A stretch of 64,000 nucleotides of DNA from Bacillota bacterium (lineage in GTDB: Bacteria; Bacillota; Sulfobacillia; Sulfobacillales; Sulfobacillaceae), in the NCBI GenBank assembly GCA_026627065.1, contig JAPNUO010000008.1:62001-126000 (forward strand). The letters are read 5' to 3'. This document shows positions 53,023 to 63,426 of the stretch, in pieces. Each line of letters begins with the position of its first letter. Within the stretch, counting starts at the first letter, position 1. The notes under the pieces are model-generated. The model was not told the origin of the DNA and made no database searches. It was given only the letters and a program-made list of their open reading frames with translations. The translations under genes and the position numbers were made by a program.

Positions 53023-55854
53023 GTGCAGTACAGTGACGCGCAGCGCGCAGTTTTCAGCCGTTTTGTGGGACCCAACGCGGGAGCGTTGATTGAAGCCTAC
53101 GAGCAGTTTCGCCGAAACCCCGCCAGTGTTGACATCGAAACCCGTCGCATTTTGGAGGAGTTGGACGGGGCGTTGATTGAAGCCCTCGCAGCGGGTCAGG
53201 AGAGGATGCCGCAAGAGCCAAGCATTCCTATTGAAAAGATGGTCAAGGCTGTCCAATTGGCGAGAAACATTCGCGAATTCGGCCATTTGCAAGCGTCGTT
53301 TGATCCTTTAGGCGTGTCGCCCCGGCAAATCGTCGATGATCCGGAAGTCATGGGCATTACCGACGCGGACTTGAAAGCCATGCCATCGACCGTGGTGTGG
53401 CCGAATCGGCTGCGGGTGACCGCCAATGCCTACGATGCCATCAATTTATTGCGCCAATTGTACTCAGGACCGCTAGGTTACGACTTTAGCCACGTGCATA
53501 ACATTGAGGAACGGGACTGGCTCCGTCAACAGGTGGAAGGCCCCCATGCCGAGGTGACATTGACGCCCGAAGAGAAGCGCCAGGTGCTTTGGAGGCTGAC
53601 AGAAGCCGAGGCGTTCGAGCGATTCTTGCATACCACCTTTCCCGGTCAAAAGCGTTTTTCCATTGAAGGCACAGATGCCTTAATTCCCATGCTGGACACC
53701 CTCATCGCCCAAGAAGTGAAGGCGGGAGCCCACGAAGTTGTGATTGGGATGGCCCACCGCGGGCGTCTGAACGTGTTAGCCCATGTTTTGGGCAAGCCTT
53801 ACCACCGCATATTCTCCGAGTTTCACACGACGGTGAACAAGGAGTTGGTGCCGTCCGAAGGTTCCATGGGCATTAACGCGGGCTGGACGGGAGACGTCAA
53901 GTATCACCTCGGGGGTCACAAACTGATTCGGGACGGCGAGCTGGCTGGCGTGCGCATCACCCTGGCCAACAACCCGAGTCATTTGGAATTTGTGAATCCC
54001 GTGGTGCAAGGGTTGACACGCGCCGCTCAGGAAGACGTGGACCGTCCTGGCGCGCCCGCACAAGACGTGGAGCGGGCCATTGCCATTGCCATTCATGGCG
54101 ATGCCTCGTTTCCCGGCGAGGGCATCGTGGCCGAATCCTTGAATCTTTCACGGCTCAAAGGATATCAAACCGGCGGAATCGTTCACATTATCCTGAACAA
54201 TGGCTTGGGATTCACCACCGAGCCCAGCGATGGTCGGTCCACCTTATATGCCAGCGACCTCGCCAAGGGGTTCGAGATTCCCGTGGTCCACGTCAATGCG
54301 GACGATCCCGAAGCCTGCCTGAAGGCAGCCACTCTTGCGTTCCGTTACCGCCAGAAGTTCCACAAGGACTTCTTAATCGATCTCGTGGGCTATCGGCGGT
54401 GGGGTCATAATGAAGGCGATGAGCCTGCCTATACCCAGCCGATTTTGTACCAGAAGATCGCACGCCATCCTACCGTCCGCGCCATTTACGCCGAACGGCT
54501 CAAGGCCGAGGGCGTCGTCACTGATGACGAGGTCCGCCGCGCCTTGGAAGCCGCGCAGGAAAAACTGCGGACGGCCAAAGAGCAAATGACCGGAGCATTT
54601 ATGGACGATGAACCGGAGGAGAGCAGCTGGAGCGATGCCTTAATTGCCTTGGCTGAACCAACAACGGTGGACCGCCAAGTGCTTGTGACGATGGCGGAAG
54701 AATTGCATCGCTGGCCTGATCATGTTCACCTCAATCCGAAGCTAGAGCGCCAGCTAAAGCGTCGTTTAGAGAATTTTGCCGAGCCTGGCGGCATCGACTG
54801 GGGCTTAGCCGAGGCCTTGGCCTTCGGATCGATTCTCCGCGACGGCACCGCCATCCGCATGAGCGGTCAGGACACCGAACGCGGCACGTTTAGCCACCGC
54901 CATGCGGTTCTCCACGATATCGAGACGGGGGCCACATATACGCCGCTGCAGCACTTATCGACATCGCGGGCAAGTTTTGCCATTTACAACAGCCCGTTGT
55001 CGGAAGCCGCGGTGATGGGATTCGAATATGGCTACAGTGTCGGCGCACCCCACGTTTTAACGCTCTGGGAGGCCCAATTTGGGGACTTTGCCAATGCCGG
55101 GCAGGTGATTGTCGACCAGTTTCTGGCTGCGGCCCGCTCCAAATGGAAAGAGCGGTCGGGATTAGTCCTTCTATTGCCGCACGGCTACGAAGGGCAGGGC
55201 CCGGAGCATTCCAGTGCGCGGCTTGAGCGCTATTTGCAACTGGCGGGGGACAATAACATCCGGGTGGTCAACGTCACGACGGCGGCACAGTATTTCCACC
55301 TTTTGCGGCAACAAGCCAATCTCATTCGCCGCGATCCGCGTCCGCTAGTGGTCATGACCCCGAAAAGCCTGTTGCGTCATCCGTTAGCGGCAAGCTCCCT
55401 GGACGAGTTGGCTCAAGGTCGCTTCGCCCCCGTCATGGACGATCGTTTGACCCCCGCGGACCAAGTCAAGCGCTTGATTTTCTTGAGTGGCAAAGTGGTC
55501 GTGGACTTGCTCCAGGCGTTAAAGGAGACGCCTAATTCACAGGTCAACATCGTTCGCATCGAGCAGCTGTATCCGTTTCCGCATGCGGAGGTCGCTACGG
55601 TTGTGGCACGGTATCCCCAAGTGGAAGAGGCTATTTGGCTGCAAGAGGAACCGCAGAACATGGGGGCGTGGCGGTACATTCAGCCAAGGTTGGCGAGCGC
55701 TTTGCCAGCCCATGTGACCCTACGCTATGTGGGACGTCCTGAACGGGCAGCCACAGCCGAAGGGTTTCCGGAAATGCACAACGAAGAACAGAGCCGCATT
55801 ACGCGAGAAGCGCTTCAACCTATCGCAGTCTCAACACGGGGAGGGCAACGGTAG
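53023..55854 (+). CDS. odhA: 2-oxoglutarate dehydrogenase E1 component
   Basis: A 943-residue thiamine-diphosphate enzyme, the same length as B. subtilis OdhA. It has [18 protein letters not shown], the ThDP/Mg motif [19 protein letters not shown], and the C-terminal [24 protein letters not shown]. It decarboxylates 2-oxoglutarate and passes the succinyl group to E2 (the next gene). The GTG at 53023 is chosen because GGGAGGGGAGGGAG ends about 7 bases upstream; the frame is open 54 bases further upstream. E3 is not in the window. Confidence 0.95.
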   Translation: MQYSDAQRAVFSRFVGPNAGALIEAYEQFRRNPASVDIETRRILEELDGALIEALAAGQERMPQEPSIPIEKMVKAVQLARNIREFGHLQASFDPLGVSPRQIVDDPEVMGITDADLKAMPSTVVWPNRLRVTANAYDAINLLRQLYSGPLGYDFSHVHNIEERDWLRQQVEGPHAEVTLTPEEKRQVLWRLTEAEAFERFLHTTFPGQKRFSIEGTDALIPMLDTLIAQEVKAGAHEVVIGMAHRGRLNVLAHVLGKPYHRIFSEFHTTVNKELVPSEGSMGINAGWTGDVKYHLGGHKLIRDGELAGVRITLANNPSHLEFVNPVVQGLTRAAQEDVDRPGAPAQDVERAIAIAIHGDASFPGEGIVAESLNLSRLKGYQTGGIVHIILNNGLGFTTEPSDGRSTLYASDLAKGFEIPVVHVNADDPEACLKAATLAFRYRQKFHKDFLIDLVGYRRWGHNEGDEPAYTQPILYQKIARHPTVRAIYAERLKAEGVVTDDEVRRALEAAQEKLRTAKEQMTGAFMDDEPEESSWSDALIALAEPTTVDRQVLVTMAEELHRWPDHVHLNPKLERQLKRRLENFAEPGGIDWGLAEALAFGSILRDGTAIRMSGQDTERGTFSHRHAVLHDIETGATYTPLQHLSTSRASFAIYNSPLSEAAVMGFEYGYSVGAPHVLTLWEAQFGDFANAGQVIVDQFLAAARSKWKERSGLVLLLPHGYEGQGPEHSSARLERYLQLAGDNNIRVVNVTTAAQYFHLLRQQANLIRRDPRPLVVMTPKSLLRHPLAASSLDELAQGRFAPVMDDRLTPADQVKRLIFLSGKVVVDLLQALKETPNSQVNIVRIEQLYPFPHAEVATVVARYPQVEEAIWLQEEPQNMGAWRYIQPRLASALPAHVTLRYVGRPERAATAEGFPEMHNEEQSRITREALQPIAVSTRGGQR

Positions 55855-57062
55855 TGTCAGAGTTGAAGGTGCCAGAATTGGGAGAATCGGTCGTCGAGGC
55901 CACCGTAGGGCGTTGGCTGAAGCAAGCGGGAGAATCAGTGTCCGCGGGGGAACCGGTGGTGGAGCTGGAAACGGATAAGGTGAACCTGGAGGTTGCGGCA
56001 GAAGAAGACGGCGTGTTAGCCGCGATTGTCGCGCAAGAAGGGTCCACGGTAGCGGTAGGCGCGACGCTGGCGGTGATTGAAGCAGGCGCTGGCGCCCCTG
56101 CCAAGGTTGCCGAGGTCTCTCAAAGCGGCCGCGGAGAGGAGCCTCGGGTCCAACCTCCTCGCGCTACGCCAGAAGTTCGGCGGCTGGCCCGGGAACAGGG
56201 GGTCGACCTCAATCAGATTGCCGGCTCCGGCCCGGGAGGGCGCATCGTGCGGGAAGATATTTTGGCTCCAGCACCGCAGCCGGCCCCTTCCAAGTCACCG
56301 GAACGGGTTCAAGCGCCGCCGCCACCAGCCTCTCCGCCCTCGGCGCCGTCGGTGGACGAGAGCCGACGCGAAGAGCGGGTTCCCATGTCCTCTCGTCGGC
56401 AGACGATTGCGCGCCGGCTGGTGGAAGCCCAACATACCGCAGCCATGCTGACCACCTTCAACGAGATCGATATGACCAATGTCCTCGCCGTGCGCGCCCG
56501 GCGTCGGGAGGCGTTTAAGGAGCGGTTTGGCGTCAGTTTGGGCTTGATGTCCTTCTTCACCAAGGCCGTCATCGGGGCACTCAAGCAATTTCCGCAACTC
56601 AATGCGGAAATTGACGGCACGGACATGGTCATCAAGCACTATTATGACATCGGGATTGCCGTGTCGACCGATTCCGGACTCGTGGTGCCGGTCATCCGCG
56701 ATGCCGACCGCCTCACGTTTGCGGAGATCGAACGACAAGTGGCAGATTTGGCCCAGCGTGCCCGGCAGAATAAGATTACGCTGCGCGAGCTGCAGGGCGG
56801 CACCTTCACCATTACCAATGGTGGGGTGTTTGGTTCTTTACTGTCCACACCTATCTTGAACACGCCCCAGGTGGGAATCCTGGGGATGCATAAAATTGAA
56901 GAACGGCCCGTGGCGGTCAAGGGCCGTGTAGAGATTCGCCCCATGATGTATGTGGCGTTGTCTTATGACCACCGCATTGTGGACGGCAGCGAGGCGGTGC
57001 GCTTTTTAGTCGCCGTCAAGGAGTTTATCGAGGACCCCGAAAAGCTATTGTTGGAGGGTTAG
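55854..57062 (+). CDS. odhB: Dihydrolipoyl succinyltransferase (E2)
   Basis: A 402-residue E2 of the 2-oxoglutarate dehydrogenase complex. One lipoyl domain (1-80) with the lipoylated lysine in [11 protein letters not shown], a peripheral subunit-binding domain near 100-140 ([23 protein letters not shown]), and the acyltransferase domain ending with [11 protein letters not shown]. Proline/alanine linkers join the domains. The GTG start shares one base with the odhA stop (TAGTG). Confidence 0.95.
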   Translation: MSELKVPELGESVVEATVGRWLKQAGESVSAGEPVVELETDKVNLEVAAEEDGVLAAIVAQEGSTVAVGATLAVIEAGAGAPAKVAEVSQSGRGEEPRVQPPRATPEVRRLAREQGVDLNQIAGSGPGGRIVREDILAPAPQPAPSKSPERVQAPPPPASPPSAPSVDESRREERVPMSSRRQTIARRLVEAQHTAAMLTTFNEIDMTNVLAVRARRREAFKERFGVSLGLMSFFTKAVIGALKQFPQLNAEIDGTDMVIKHYYDIGIAVSTDSGLVVPVIRDADRLTFAEIERQVADLAQRARQNKITLRELQGGTFTITNGGVFGSLLSTPILNTPQVGILGMHKIEERPVAVKGRVEIRPMMYVALSYDHRIVDGSEAVRFLVAVKEFIEDPEKLLLEG

Positions 57063-57065
57063 CCC

Positions 57066-57494
57066 ATGGGGCGGTACCTGCCGGTCGCCTGTACGGTGGT
57101 CATCGTGGGGGCGTCCCTGGCTACCCTCCTTTTGGTCATCCACCCCAATGTGATCGGGTGTCCGGGGTCTCAGGCCACGTCCGTCATCGACTGTCGCGCC
57201 GTGGTGACGAGCCCCGGCGGTCGCATTCTCGGATTGCCCCTGGGATTCTGGGCATTGGTGTGGCTGGCCGCGTTTTGGCTAGTGGCCGGCGTCCGTGGTC
57301 CCTCCCGGCTTTGGTGGATGACGCCGTGGGCAGTGGTGGGGGTGGCGTATGCGGTGGGTACCGAACTGCGGGTCGGCCATATCTGTGCGTGGTGCAGCCT
57401 GGATCAGTTGGCCATTCTCACCTTAGCGATTTGGGGCACCAGGCAGGTCGGAAGGAGGAGTGCTCCCGATGACCAAGGCGGAGCGGTTGGATGA
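57066..57494 (+). CDS. VKOR-family thiol oxidoreductase
   Basis: A 142-residue membrane protein of the vitamin K epoxide reductase family, which regenerates disulfide-forming proteins by passing electrons to quinone. Four helices and four conserved cysteines are visible: C32, C43 in IDCRAV, and the redox pair CAWC at 107-110 (VGHICAWCSLDQ). No DsbA-type partner lies nearby. It starts 3 bases after odhB and overlaps the next gene by 26 bases. Confidence 0.85.
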   Translation: MGRYLPVACTVVIVGASLATLLLVIHPNVIGCPGSQATSVIDCRAVVTSPGGRILGLPLGFWALVWLAAFWLVAGVRGPSRLWWMTPWAVVGVAYAVGTELRVGHICAWCSLDQLAILTLAIWGTRQVGRRSAPDDQGGAVG

Positions 57495-58077
57495 TTTGCG
57501 GCCGAAGGTGCTAGCGTGCCGAGCGTGCGGACTGCGCGATGCCGCGACCCAGGTGGTGTTTGGCGAAGGCAGTCCCAACGCTCGCCTGGTCTTTATCGGC
57601 GAAGGTCCGGGAGCCGATGAAGATCGGTTAGGACGACCCTTTGTGGGACGGGCGGGACAACTCCTGGACCGCATGATTGCGGCCATGGGCATGACGCGTT
57701 TTGATGACGTCTATATCCTCAATGTCGTCAAGTGCCGTCCGCCCGGAAATCGCACCCCGACCCCCGAGGAATGGACGACCTGTCGTCCCCACCTCGAACA
57801 GCAACTCGACATTCTGGATCCCGCCATCATTGTCCTGTTGGGGAGCACAGCTTTGAAGGCGCTGATTGATCCCACCTTGCGGATTACCCAGATGCGTGGC
57901 CAGTGGATTGAGCGCGGCGGCCGGTGGTGGATGCCCACTTACCATCCAGCCGCGCTATTGCGCAATCCTTCCTTAAAGCGGGAAACCTGGGAGGATTTAA
58001 AGCGCGTTCTGGATAAATACCGAGAACTCGTCAATCCTCGACATGAGAGTCCGCATTACCCCATCATCTCGCATTAG
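57469..58077 (+). CDS. Type-4 uracil-DNA glycosylase
   Basis: A 202-residue family-4 uracil-DNA glycosylase with an iron-sulfur cluster. Four cysteines are in CRACGLR and CRPPGNR through TTCRP; the catalytic GEGPGADEDRLGRPFVGRAGQ and the C-terminal YHPAALLRN are intact. It removes uracil arising from cytosine deamination, which suits a thermotolerant organism. ATG 57469 follows AGGAGG by 9 bases. Confidence 0.93.
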   Translation: MTKAERLDDLRPKVLACRACGLRDAATQVVFGEGSPNARLVFIGEGPGADEDRLGRPFVGRAGQLLDRMIAAMGMTRFDDVYILNVVKCRPPGNRTPTPEEWTTCRPHLEQQLDILDPAIIVLLGSTALKALIDPTLRITQMRGQWIERGGRWWMPTYHPAALLRNPSLKRETWEDLKRVLDKYRELVNPRHESPHYPIISH

Positions 58078-58187
58078 GTCTGTGCACCATCGAGCGAAGA
58101 GGTGTATGATATCAATTGTTAAAAACTCGTTGCATTTCTTCGCGGAGTGACGAGGGTGATTTTTTAAAGCGAGGGGTGGGTGGACTG

Positions 58188-59054
58188 ATGCTCGGTCAAG
58201 TGCAAAAAACAGTACGGGCCTATGTTGAACTGACAAAGCCAGGCATCGTGTTATGGTTGCTAATTACCGCGTACTGTGCCATGGTTGTCGCTCACCACGG
58301 AGCCCCATCGTTGCGAGTTACCGTCTTTACATTGCTGGGGTTGGCGCTTTCGGCGGGGGGAGCCCACGCCGTCAATATGTGGTACGACCGCGACATTGAT
58401 CGGGTGATGAAGCGCACGGCCCGGCGGCCGGTGGTCACGGGACGCGTGAAACCTAGCCACGCGTTGGTATTTGGAATCATTTTGGGAGTGGTCTCATTTG
58501 TCGGCATGACGTGGCTTGTCAACTGGGTCGCGGCCGTGGCAACATTGGCCGGCTACCTCTTTTACGTTTTTGTCTATACGGTCTGGCTCAAGCGGCGGTC
58601 TCCGCAGAATATTGTCATCGGGGGCGCCGCCGGAGCATTTCCGCCGCTTGTGGGGTGGGCGGGGGCGACCGGCCATCTGGGATTGGTCCCGGGACTCATG
58701 TTTTTGCTGATATTCTTGTGGACGCCGCCCCATTTTTGGTCGCTGGCTCTCTACAAGCAGGACGACTACCGCAAGGCGCACATTCCGATGATGCCATTGG
58801 TTCGCGGGGCCCAGGCCACGAAAATACAAAGCGTGATTTACGCGGTCTTGTCGCTGGCTGCCTCTCTCATTCTCTACTTCACTCACAGCGTGGGCCGCGT
58901 GTATCTGGTAGTGGCCGTCGTGCTTGGGGTGCTCTTTGTGATGTCCAACATCCGGCTGCTGAGGGAACCGCCGGAAGAGACCGCGTGGGCCAAAAAGACG
59001 TTCCGGTTTTCGCTCATCTATATTGCCGCCCTGTTTTTGGCCATGGTTGTTTAG
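58188..59054 (+). CDS. ctaB: Protoheme IX farnesyltransferase (heme O synthase)
   Basis: A 288-residue UbiA-family membrane enzyme that farnesylates heme B. The two Asp-rich motifs are NMWYDRDIDRVMKRTARRP and KQDDYRKAHIPMMP, with about nine helices. Heme O/A is needed for haem-copper oxidases, which indicates aerobic respiration. GAGGGGTGGG precedes ATG 58188; a TATGAT -10 lies at 58105-58110. The oxidase genes themselves are not in the window. Confidence 0.95.
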   Translation: MLGQVQKTVRAYVELTKPGIVLWLLITAYCAMVVAHHGAPSLRVTVFTLLGLALSAGGAHAVNMWYDRDIDRVMKRTARRPVVTGRVKPSHALVFGIILGVVSFVGMTWLVNWVAAVATLAGYLFYVFVYTVWLKRRSPQNIVIGGAAGAFPPLVGWAGATGHLGLVPGLMFLLIFLWTPPHFWSLALYKQDDYRKAHIPMMPLVRGAQATKIQSVIYAVLSLAASLILYFTHSVGRVYLVVAVVLGVLFVMSNIRLLREPPEETAWAKKTFRFSLIYIAALFLAMVV

Positions 59055-59078
59055 CAAACCTGAAGGAAGAGGTGGGCG

Positions 59079-59444
59079 ATGGTTCGAGAGCGGTTCTTGG
59101 TGAATCTGACGCGCAGCCCGGAGAGCGATCCGGATCGGGTGACGGTCGCCTTTGTGATGGCGCGCTCGGCGTTGACGCTCGACAAGGACACGGTGGTCCT
59201 GTTATCGACCGACGGCGTCTGGGCTGGTGTCCCGGCTTACTATGCCAAAGTCCATGAGGACGGCTTTCCGCCTTTAGCCGACATTATCCATGGCTTTCTG
59301 GAAGAAGGGGGTCAACTGTGGGCGTGCGCTCCCTGCGTGGTAAAGCGCGGCTTGGCCGACCAGCTGCATCCCCGCGTGCAACTGGTCGGGGCCGTGACCG
59401 CCATCGCTTGGGTATCCGAGAACGGGGTCAGCTTTTCCTTTTGA
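59079..59444 (+). CDS. DsrE-family protein
   Basis: A 121-residue protein of the DsrE/DsrF-like fold: RFLVNLTRSPESDPDRVTVAFVMARSAL resembles the first strand-helix-strand of the family, and CAPCVVKRGL carries two cysteines near residue 86-89, where DsrE-like sulfur carriers have their reactive cysteine. It could be a sulfur-carrier or unrelated; the family is broad. It follows ctaB on the same strand. Confidence 0.8.
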   Translation: MVRERFLVNLTRSPESDPDRVTVAFVMARSALTLDKDTVVLLSTDGVWAGVPAYYAKVHEDGFPPLADIIHGFLEEGGQLWACAPCVVKRGLADQLHPRVQLVGAVTAIAWVSENGVSFSF

Positions 59445-59448
59445 TAAA

Positions 59449-59565
59449 TTAAGCGCTGCAGCCACAGTCGCGGCATGCACAGTCCTGGGCACACGAACAA
59501 CTCTCTGCGCAGCGTCCTTCCGTGCAGTGCGCACAGCAACACGTGTCGACTACCGATTGTTCCAC
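59449..59565 (-). CDS. Metallothionein-like 38-residue cysteine-rich protein
   Basis: A GTG codon, with GGAGGG six bases upstream, opens a frame of 38 residues with 11 cysteines and one histidine, arranged as CCCAHC, GRC, ESCSC, DCAC, DCGC. The density and the C-x-C and C-C pairs resemble bacterial metallothioneins, suggesting metal binding. It is too short for the usual gene lists. It lies 72 bases after the GH31 gene and convergent to the DsrE-like gene. The start codon lies inside an inverted repeat. A non-coding origin is possible but the composition and ribosome binding site make it unlikely. Confidence 0.6.
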   Translation of the reverse strand: MEQSVVDTCCCAHCTEGRCAESCSCAQDCACRDCGCSA

Positions 59566-59606
59566 TATTGGCCCTCCTTCCCCGCAGGCTGGATCCGCCA
59601 ATAGTG
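59563..59606 (-). promoter_or_regulatory. Hairpin sequestering the start codon of the metallothionein-like gene
   Basis: GCCAATAGTG at 59597-59606 and CACTATTGGC at 59563-59572 form a perfect 10-bp inverted repeat. In the minus-strand RNA the right arm ends with the GUG start codon, and the loop of 24 bases ends in the AGGAGG ribosome binding site. Folding would hide the start codon, so translation could be switched by metal, temperature or a protein. It may instead be a DNA operator. Confidence 0.55.
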
Positions 59607-59637
59607 TGCCACTGAGCTCCGTTTGTATGCGAGGCCC

Positions 59638-61986
59638 CTACGGCACCTGGCGTACAGTGAGCGTCAGCGGGTGCGCGCCGTGCCATTCCCACAAGGCGGC
59701 GCCCAGTGGACCGCGGGTATACGGCTTGAGTTCGGCGGTTTCCCCAGGTCGTCCGAGAAGAGGAGCATGGTCGATCTCGGCGGGAGGGGGACGCCGCACG
59801 GCACGCGCCCAGGTGACCGAAGAGGGGCGACCCACCAAAGTCCCCCCGATTAACCGCAACTGGCATTCCGAGCGCAATGCGCCGGCAATGACAACCGTGA
59901 GGTACCGCGCTGCCGCATCGTGGTCAGCCGGGGTAGTCAGGGAAGACAAAAACCCCGGGGCGATGCCGTTTGCTGCCGGGCATCCCTCCGCCACGGGCAG
60001 CGCCGCGCCTTCGCGAAGAAATAGAGGAAGACGGCCTAATGGCGCCGGTACCACCACCGTCTGCGGACCGTTGTACCATTCTTGGCTCCACCAATGCAGC
60101 CAGCGCCCAGGGGGCAGGAGGACACGCCATTGCCGTCGGCGGGGTTTCAGCACAGGGGCCACGAGAAGGTCAGGGCCCAGCAAATATTCTCGGTTTTCCC
60201 GCGCATAGCGCAAGTCAGGGTACTCCAGGTACACCGGGCGCACCAGCGGAAGACCCGTGCGGTGAGCAATTTGAAGCAAGTGATGCCAATAGGGGAGAAG
60301 GAGCACGTGTAATCGAGCGTAACGGGCAAAGAGGCGCGTAGTCTCGTCGTCACGGTCCCAGCGCCAATTGCGTGGCCGAGCAGTGCCATGGTGGGTGCGC
60401 ATCACGGGAAGCAAGGCGCCCAGCTCTGTCCAACGAAGGTACAGCTCTTTAGTCGACGGCCGGGTCAATCCCAGAGTCATGTAGCCTGCGATGTCTGTGC
60501 TCCAGAGGGGAAATCCACTAAGGCCGGCGGAAAGAGCTTGCGGCACCACGGTCGGCAGGCCGTCTGCGCGATCCCAGTCTGTGTCGGAATCGCCCCCCCA
60601 AAGCACGGGCGCCAACTGGGGCGAGCGAAGATGGGCCGACCGCACAAAGAAGACATAATCCTTGTTCGGCCGCGCCTCTTCCCAAAATTCCCGATTGACG
60701 GCTTGCCACAGCTCCGGATAGCGATTATGGGTGACCCACCCCGTCGTTTTATCGTGCAGAACAGCCGTGACAGGAAGATATTCGCCAAAGTCCGCCATCC
60801 ACCCATCAAATCCCGCACGCGCCAACGGCGCCATGATGCGCTCCTTGACCCACGCGCGGGTTTCCGGACGAGTGAGGTCAAGTTGGCCATGGTGGTGGCC
60901 TAAGATAGCAATATCCACAGGCTGCCCCGCGCCATCGCGCACCAAATGGCCCTCGCGTTCGGCCTCACGATACAGGGGGGTATCGACGGCAATTTCCGGA
61001 CACAGATACCCGAGCACCTTAAAATTCTGCTGATGCAGTTCATCCATCAGATCTTCGAGGTGGGGATAAAGTCCCCGGTGAATTTCATGCGAGAGCGGCC
61101 GCATCCAGAAGCGTCGATCATCCTCCCACGATCCCATCCAGTCCTCTATCCAGATGGCCGAGGCTGGGATGTCTTTTTGACGCAAGGTACGCACCACCCG
61201 CCGCACCTCCGCCTCTCCCCGCACCGCGTCAATCCAGGGTCCAAAGACCCAGAGGGGCACGTCGGGCATAGGGCCTAGGGCGGCATGCTGACGTTCGATG
61301 ACCTCCTTCAGGGTCTCGCCGGCCACCAGGTGCAGAACAAACTTGCGGGTCCACGCGCGCACGGTGCGCCGAGCGCCGCGAATCGCCCAGTCGATGCGTT
61401 CATAATTCGGTGACCATCCGCCGTAATTGAGCGAACTCAGCCATCGCGGCACGGGAGCATAGGTTGCTTGATGGCCTCGGGGAAGGGGAACACGGCCTGT
61501 CCACCGGAACAGGGGAGAGAACGGGCCGAGGCCTACGGGGCCTTCCTCTGTCCACGTCGACCACCGTCCGGCTGCCTTCGCGGGGCCATCGGTGTATTCG
61601 CCAAAGCCCCACAAGACTTCGTGAATGGGTCCCCACCAATGAAAACCCATCCGATTGACTTCGGATTCGCGGGCAAGCAAGGAAAGCTCTAAATGAGTGG
61701 GGGAGAGTTGCACAACTGTCAAGGCCGCAATTTCGCGCCCACGGTCGTCGACGAGATACCAACGCCCTTCTCCCAGCGCGATTACCCGCGTCACGACCCT
61801 TCGGGTGACCTGATGCTCGCGAAAAAAATCCCAGGCAATCCAGCGACGATGGGTAACGCGCCTAACATGCTCAACGATCCAGTCGTGCGGCGTAATCGTG
61901 AGGAGGGTAGTACTCCGATAGGTCACGCTTACGCGCCCCAAATCATCTAGGGATGCCGTTAACAAGGGAGCTGATGGCAATGTCAT
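59638..61986 (-). CDS. GH31 glycosidase, sulfoquinovosidase-like
   Basis: A 782-residue glycoside hydrolase of family 31. The nucleophile is Asp399 in GWMADFGEYLP, a form typical of sulfoquinovosidases such as E. coli YihQ rather than ordinary alpha-glucosidases. The acid/base aspartate lies in GGDSDTDW (464-471), followed by the YihQ-like DGLPTVVPQALSAGLSG. IWIEDW (279-284) and an RxxW pattern (291-294) may correspond to the sulfonate-binding part; the usual QDW has Glu here, so specificity is uncertain. No signal peptide. The ATG has only a weak ribosome binding site. Confidence 0.85.
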   Translation of the reverse strand: MTLPSAPLLTASLDDLGRVSVTYRSTTLLTITPHDWIVEHVRRVTHRRWIAWDFFREHQVTRRVVTRVIALGEGRWYLVDDRGREIAALTVVQLSPTHLELSLLARESEVNRMGFHWWGPIHEVLWGFGEYTDGPAKAAGRWSTWTEEGPVGLGPFSPLFRWTGRVPLPRGHQATYAPVPRWLSSLNYGGWSPNYERIDWAIRGARRTVRAWTRKFVLHLVAGETLKEVIERQHAALGPMPDVPLWVFGPWIDAVRGEAEVRRVVRTLRQKDIPASAIWIEDWMGSWEDDRRFWMRPLSHEIHRGLYPHLEDLMDELHQQNFKVLGYLCPEIAVDTPLYREAEREGHLVRDGAGQPVDIAILGHHHGQLDLTRPETRAWVKERIMAPLARAGFDGWMADFGEYLPVTAVLHDKTTGWVTHNRYPELWQAVNREFWEEARPNKDYVFFVRSAHLRSPQLAPVLWGGDSDTDWDRADGLPTVVPQALSAGLSGFPLWSTDIAGYMTLGLTRPSTKELYLRWTELGALLPVMRTHHGTARPRNWRWDRDDETTRLFARYARLHVLLLPYWHHLLQIAHRTGLPLVRPVYLEYPDLRYARENREYLLGPDLLVAPVLKPRRRQWRVLLPPGRWLHWWSQEWYNGPQTVVVPAPLGRLPLFLREGAALPVAEGCPAANGIAPGFLSSLTTPADHDAAARYLTVVIAGALRSECQLRLIGGTLVGRPSSVTWARAVRRPPPAEIDHAPLLGRPGETAELKPYTRGPLGAALWEWHGAHPLTLTVRQVP

Positions 61987-62418
61987 ACCTACACCATACC
62001 ACGGGGTGTCCTGAAGGAGAAGGTACTGCGGCGAGACAGGGTTGCACGCACCCCGTCGGAGCATCCGCACTGGGCCCAATAGGCCGTAAGGAAGGGCAAA
62101 TAACCGCCCGTGTCGCTTTAAACATCCCCAAGCTACCCAAATCTTTTTCCGTAATTAAGGCCAACGGTCTCGTTCTTGGCTTGTCGCCGCAAGGCGACGC
62201 GTTGTTTAAAGGGCATGACTGGACCGGCATGCGCAAATTGCCGAGACTTGGCAGTCTCATGGCTTGGACAAGAATTCGGAAACCCGTTAGAATTGTTCAG
62301 GTATTATCCAGTGCGTTTTTACGACTTGGACAGGCCACGGTTACAACTTTGCAACAATCGGATGTTAAGCTAAGTGGGCCGCGAAATGCCGCGAATTTCG
62401 TCAAAGGGAGTGCAGGAC
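61987..62418. other. Divergent intergenic region between GH31 and prsA
   Basis: This 0.43 kb region has no supported gene. It holds two short hairpins: GTCGCC-GCAA-GGCGAC at 62183-62198, with a GNRA-type loop, and GAGACT-TGGC-AGTCTC at 62243-62258. Promoters for both flanking genes must lie here, but no good -35/-10 pair was found. Confidence 0.45.
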
Positions 62419-63369
62419 ATGATAAGATCCGGTCGATTTCTTTTCGCCTTGACAGCTGCGGGATTGTTGGCCACCCTCAGTGCTTGCGGAACCCAAACGA
62501 CGGCTGCCCCGGAAGCCTTAGCCACGGTCAACGACCAGGCGGTGACGGCGGCCGATGTCGCCAACTTTGTAAACGGTACAGAATTTCTCCAGGGAGAAAC
62601 CTTCGCCACGTCGTCCAAGGAGAAGGCCCTAGAACTGAAGGCAGTCGTCGCTCAAACGGCTGTCAATCAATGGGCGCTGAAAAAACATTTGACCACCATG
62701 GCCAAAGCAAAGTCCCAGGTCAACAATATCATTACCAAGGTTCTCGAGCCGGAAGTCGGCGGAGCATCAACGCTCAAAAGCCTTTTGTCGTCGCATCACT
62801 TGACACTGTCTAGCCTCAAGTCGTATCTCACTCAAGAAGTGATCTCCGACAGCGCCTACACGGAAGTGACTAAGCACGTCAAGGGACCCACGGTGGCTCA
62901 AGAAAAGGCTTATTATAAGAGCAACCGGGACCTCTTCGCCACGCCGCCCGAAGACGAGATTAGCGATATCTTGGTGAAGACTTCATCGTTAGCCCAAAGT
63001 ATTCTTAAAAAGGCTGAAAGCGGCGTGCCTTTTGCCACGTTGGCCAAAGAATACTCGATTGCCTCCAACGCCAAAACCGGCGGCAGCATGGGGTACCAAG
63101 CCGTGAGCGGCTCGTCTATGAGCCAAGGCATGTACGATACCGTGACAAAGATGAAAGTGGGCCAATTTGCCACCTACCATGGTTCGCAAGGCTATCACGT
63201 CGTCTGGCTGCAGGCCACCAAACCGGCAGGTTATGAACCGTTTTCGTCTTCCACGGTTCGCAAGGAGATTAAGGCTACGCTCTTGCAAAATCTTGACGAT
63301 AAAGCTTATCAAGCCTTCGTTAACAAGCTTGAAGCGCATGACAAGATTGTGTACCACAAAAAGTCTTAG
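62419..63369 (+). CDS. prsA: PrsA-like foldase lipoprotein
   Basis: A 316-residue extracellular chaperone with a parvulin-type peptidyl-prolyl isomerase domain. The N terminus is a lipoprotein signal with lipobox LSAC at residues 20-23. Helical chaperone parts flank the parvulin domain (about residues 165-260; DEISDILVKT, GVPFATLAKEYS, GGSMGYQ). It would help fold secreted proteins. The ATG at 62419 follows AAAGGGAG by about 8 bases. Confidence 0.88.
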   Translation: MIRSGRFLFALTAAGLLATLSACGTQTTAAPEALATVNDQAVTAADVANFVNGTEFLQGETFATSSKEKALELKAVVAQTAVNQWALKKHLTTMAKAKSQVNNIITKVLEPEVGGASTLKSLLSSHHLTLSSLKSYLTQEVISDSAYTEVTKHVKGPTVAQEKAYYKSNRDLFATPPEDEISDILVKTSSLAQSILKKAESGVPFATLAKEYSIASNAKTGGSMGYQAVSGSSMSQGMYDTVTKMKVGQFATYHGSQGYHVVWLQATKPAGYEPFSSSTVRKEIKATLLQNLDDKAYQAFVNKLEAHDKIVYHKKS

Positions 63370-63426
63370 GTCGGGGTAAGGTCGGGCCGAGAGGGGTACA
63401 CTCTCTCTACCTGGGAAGGTGGAGAG

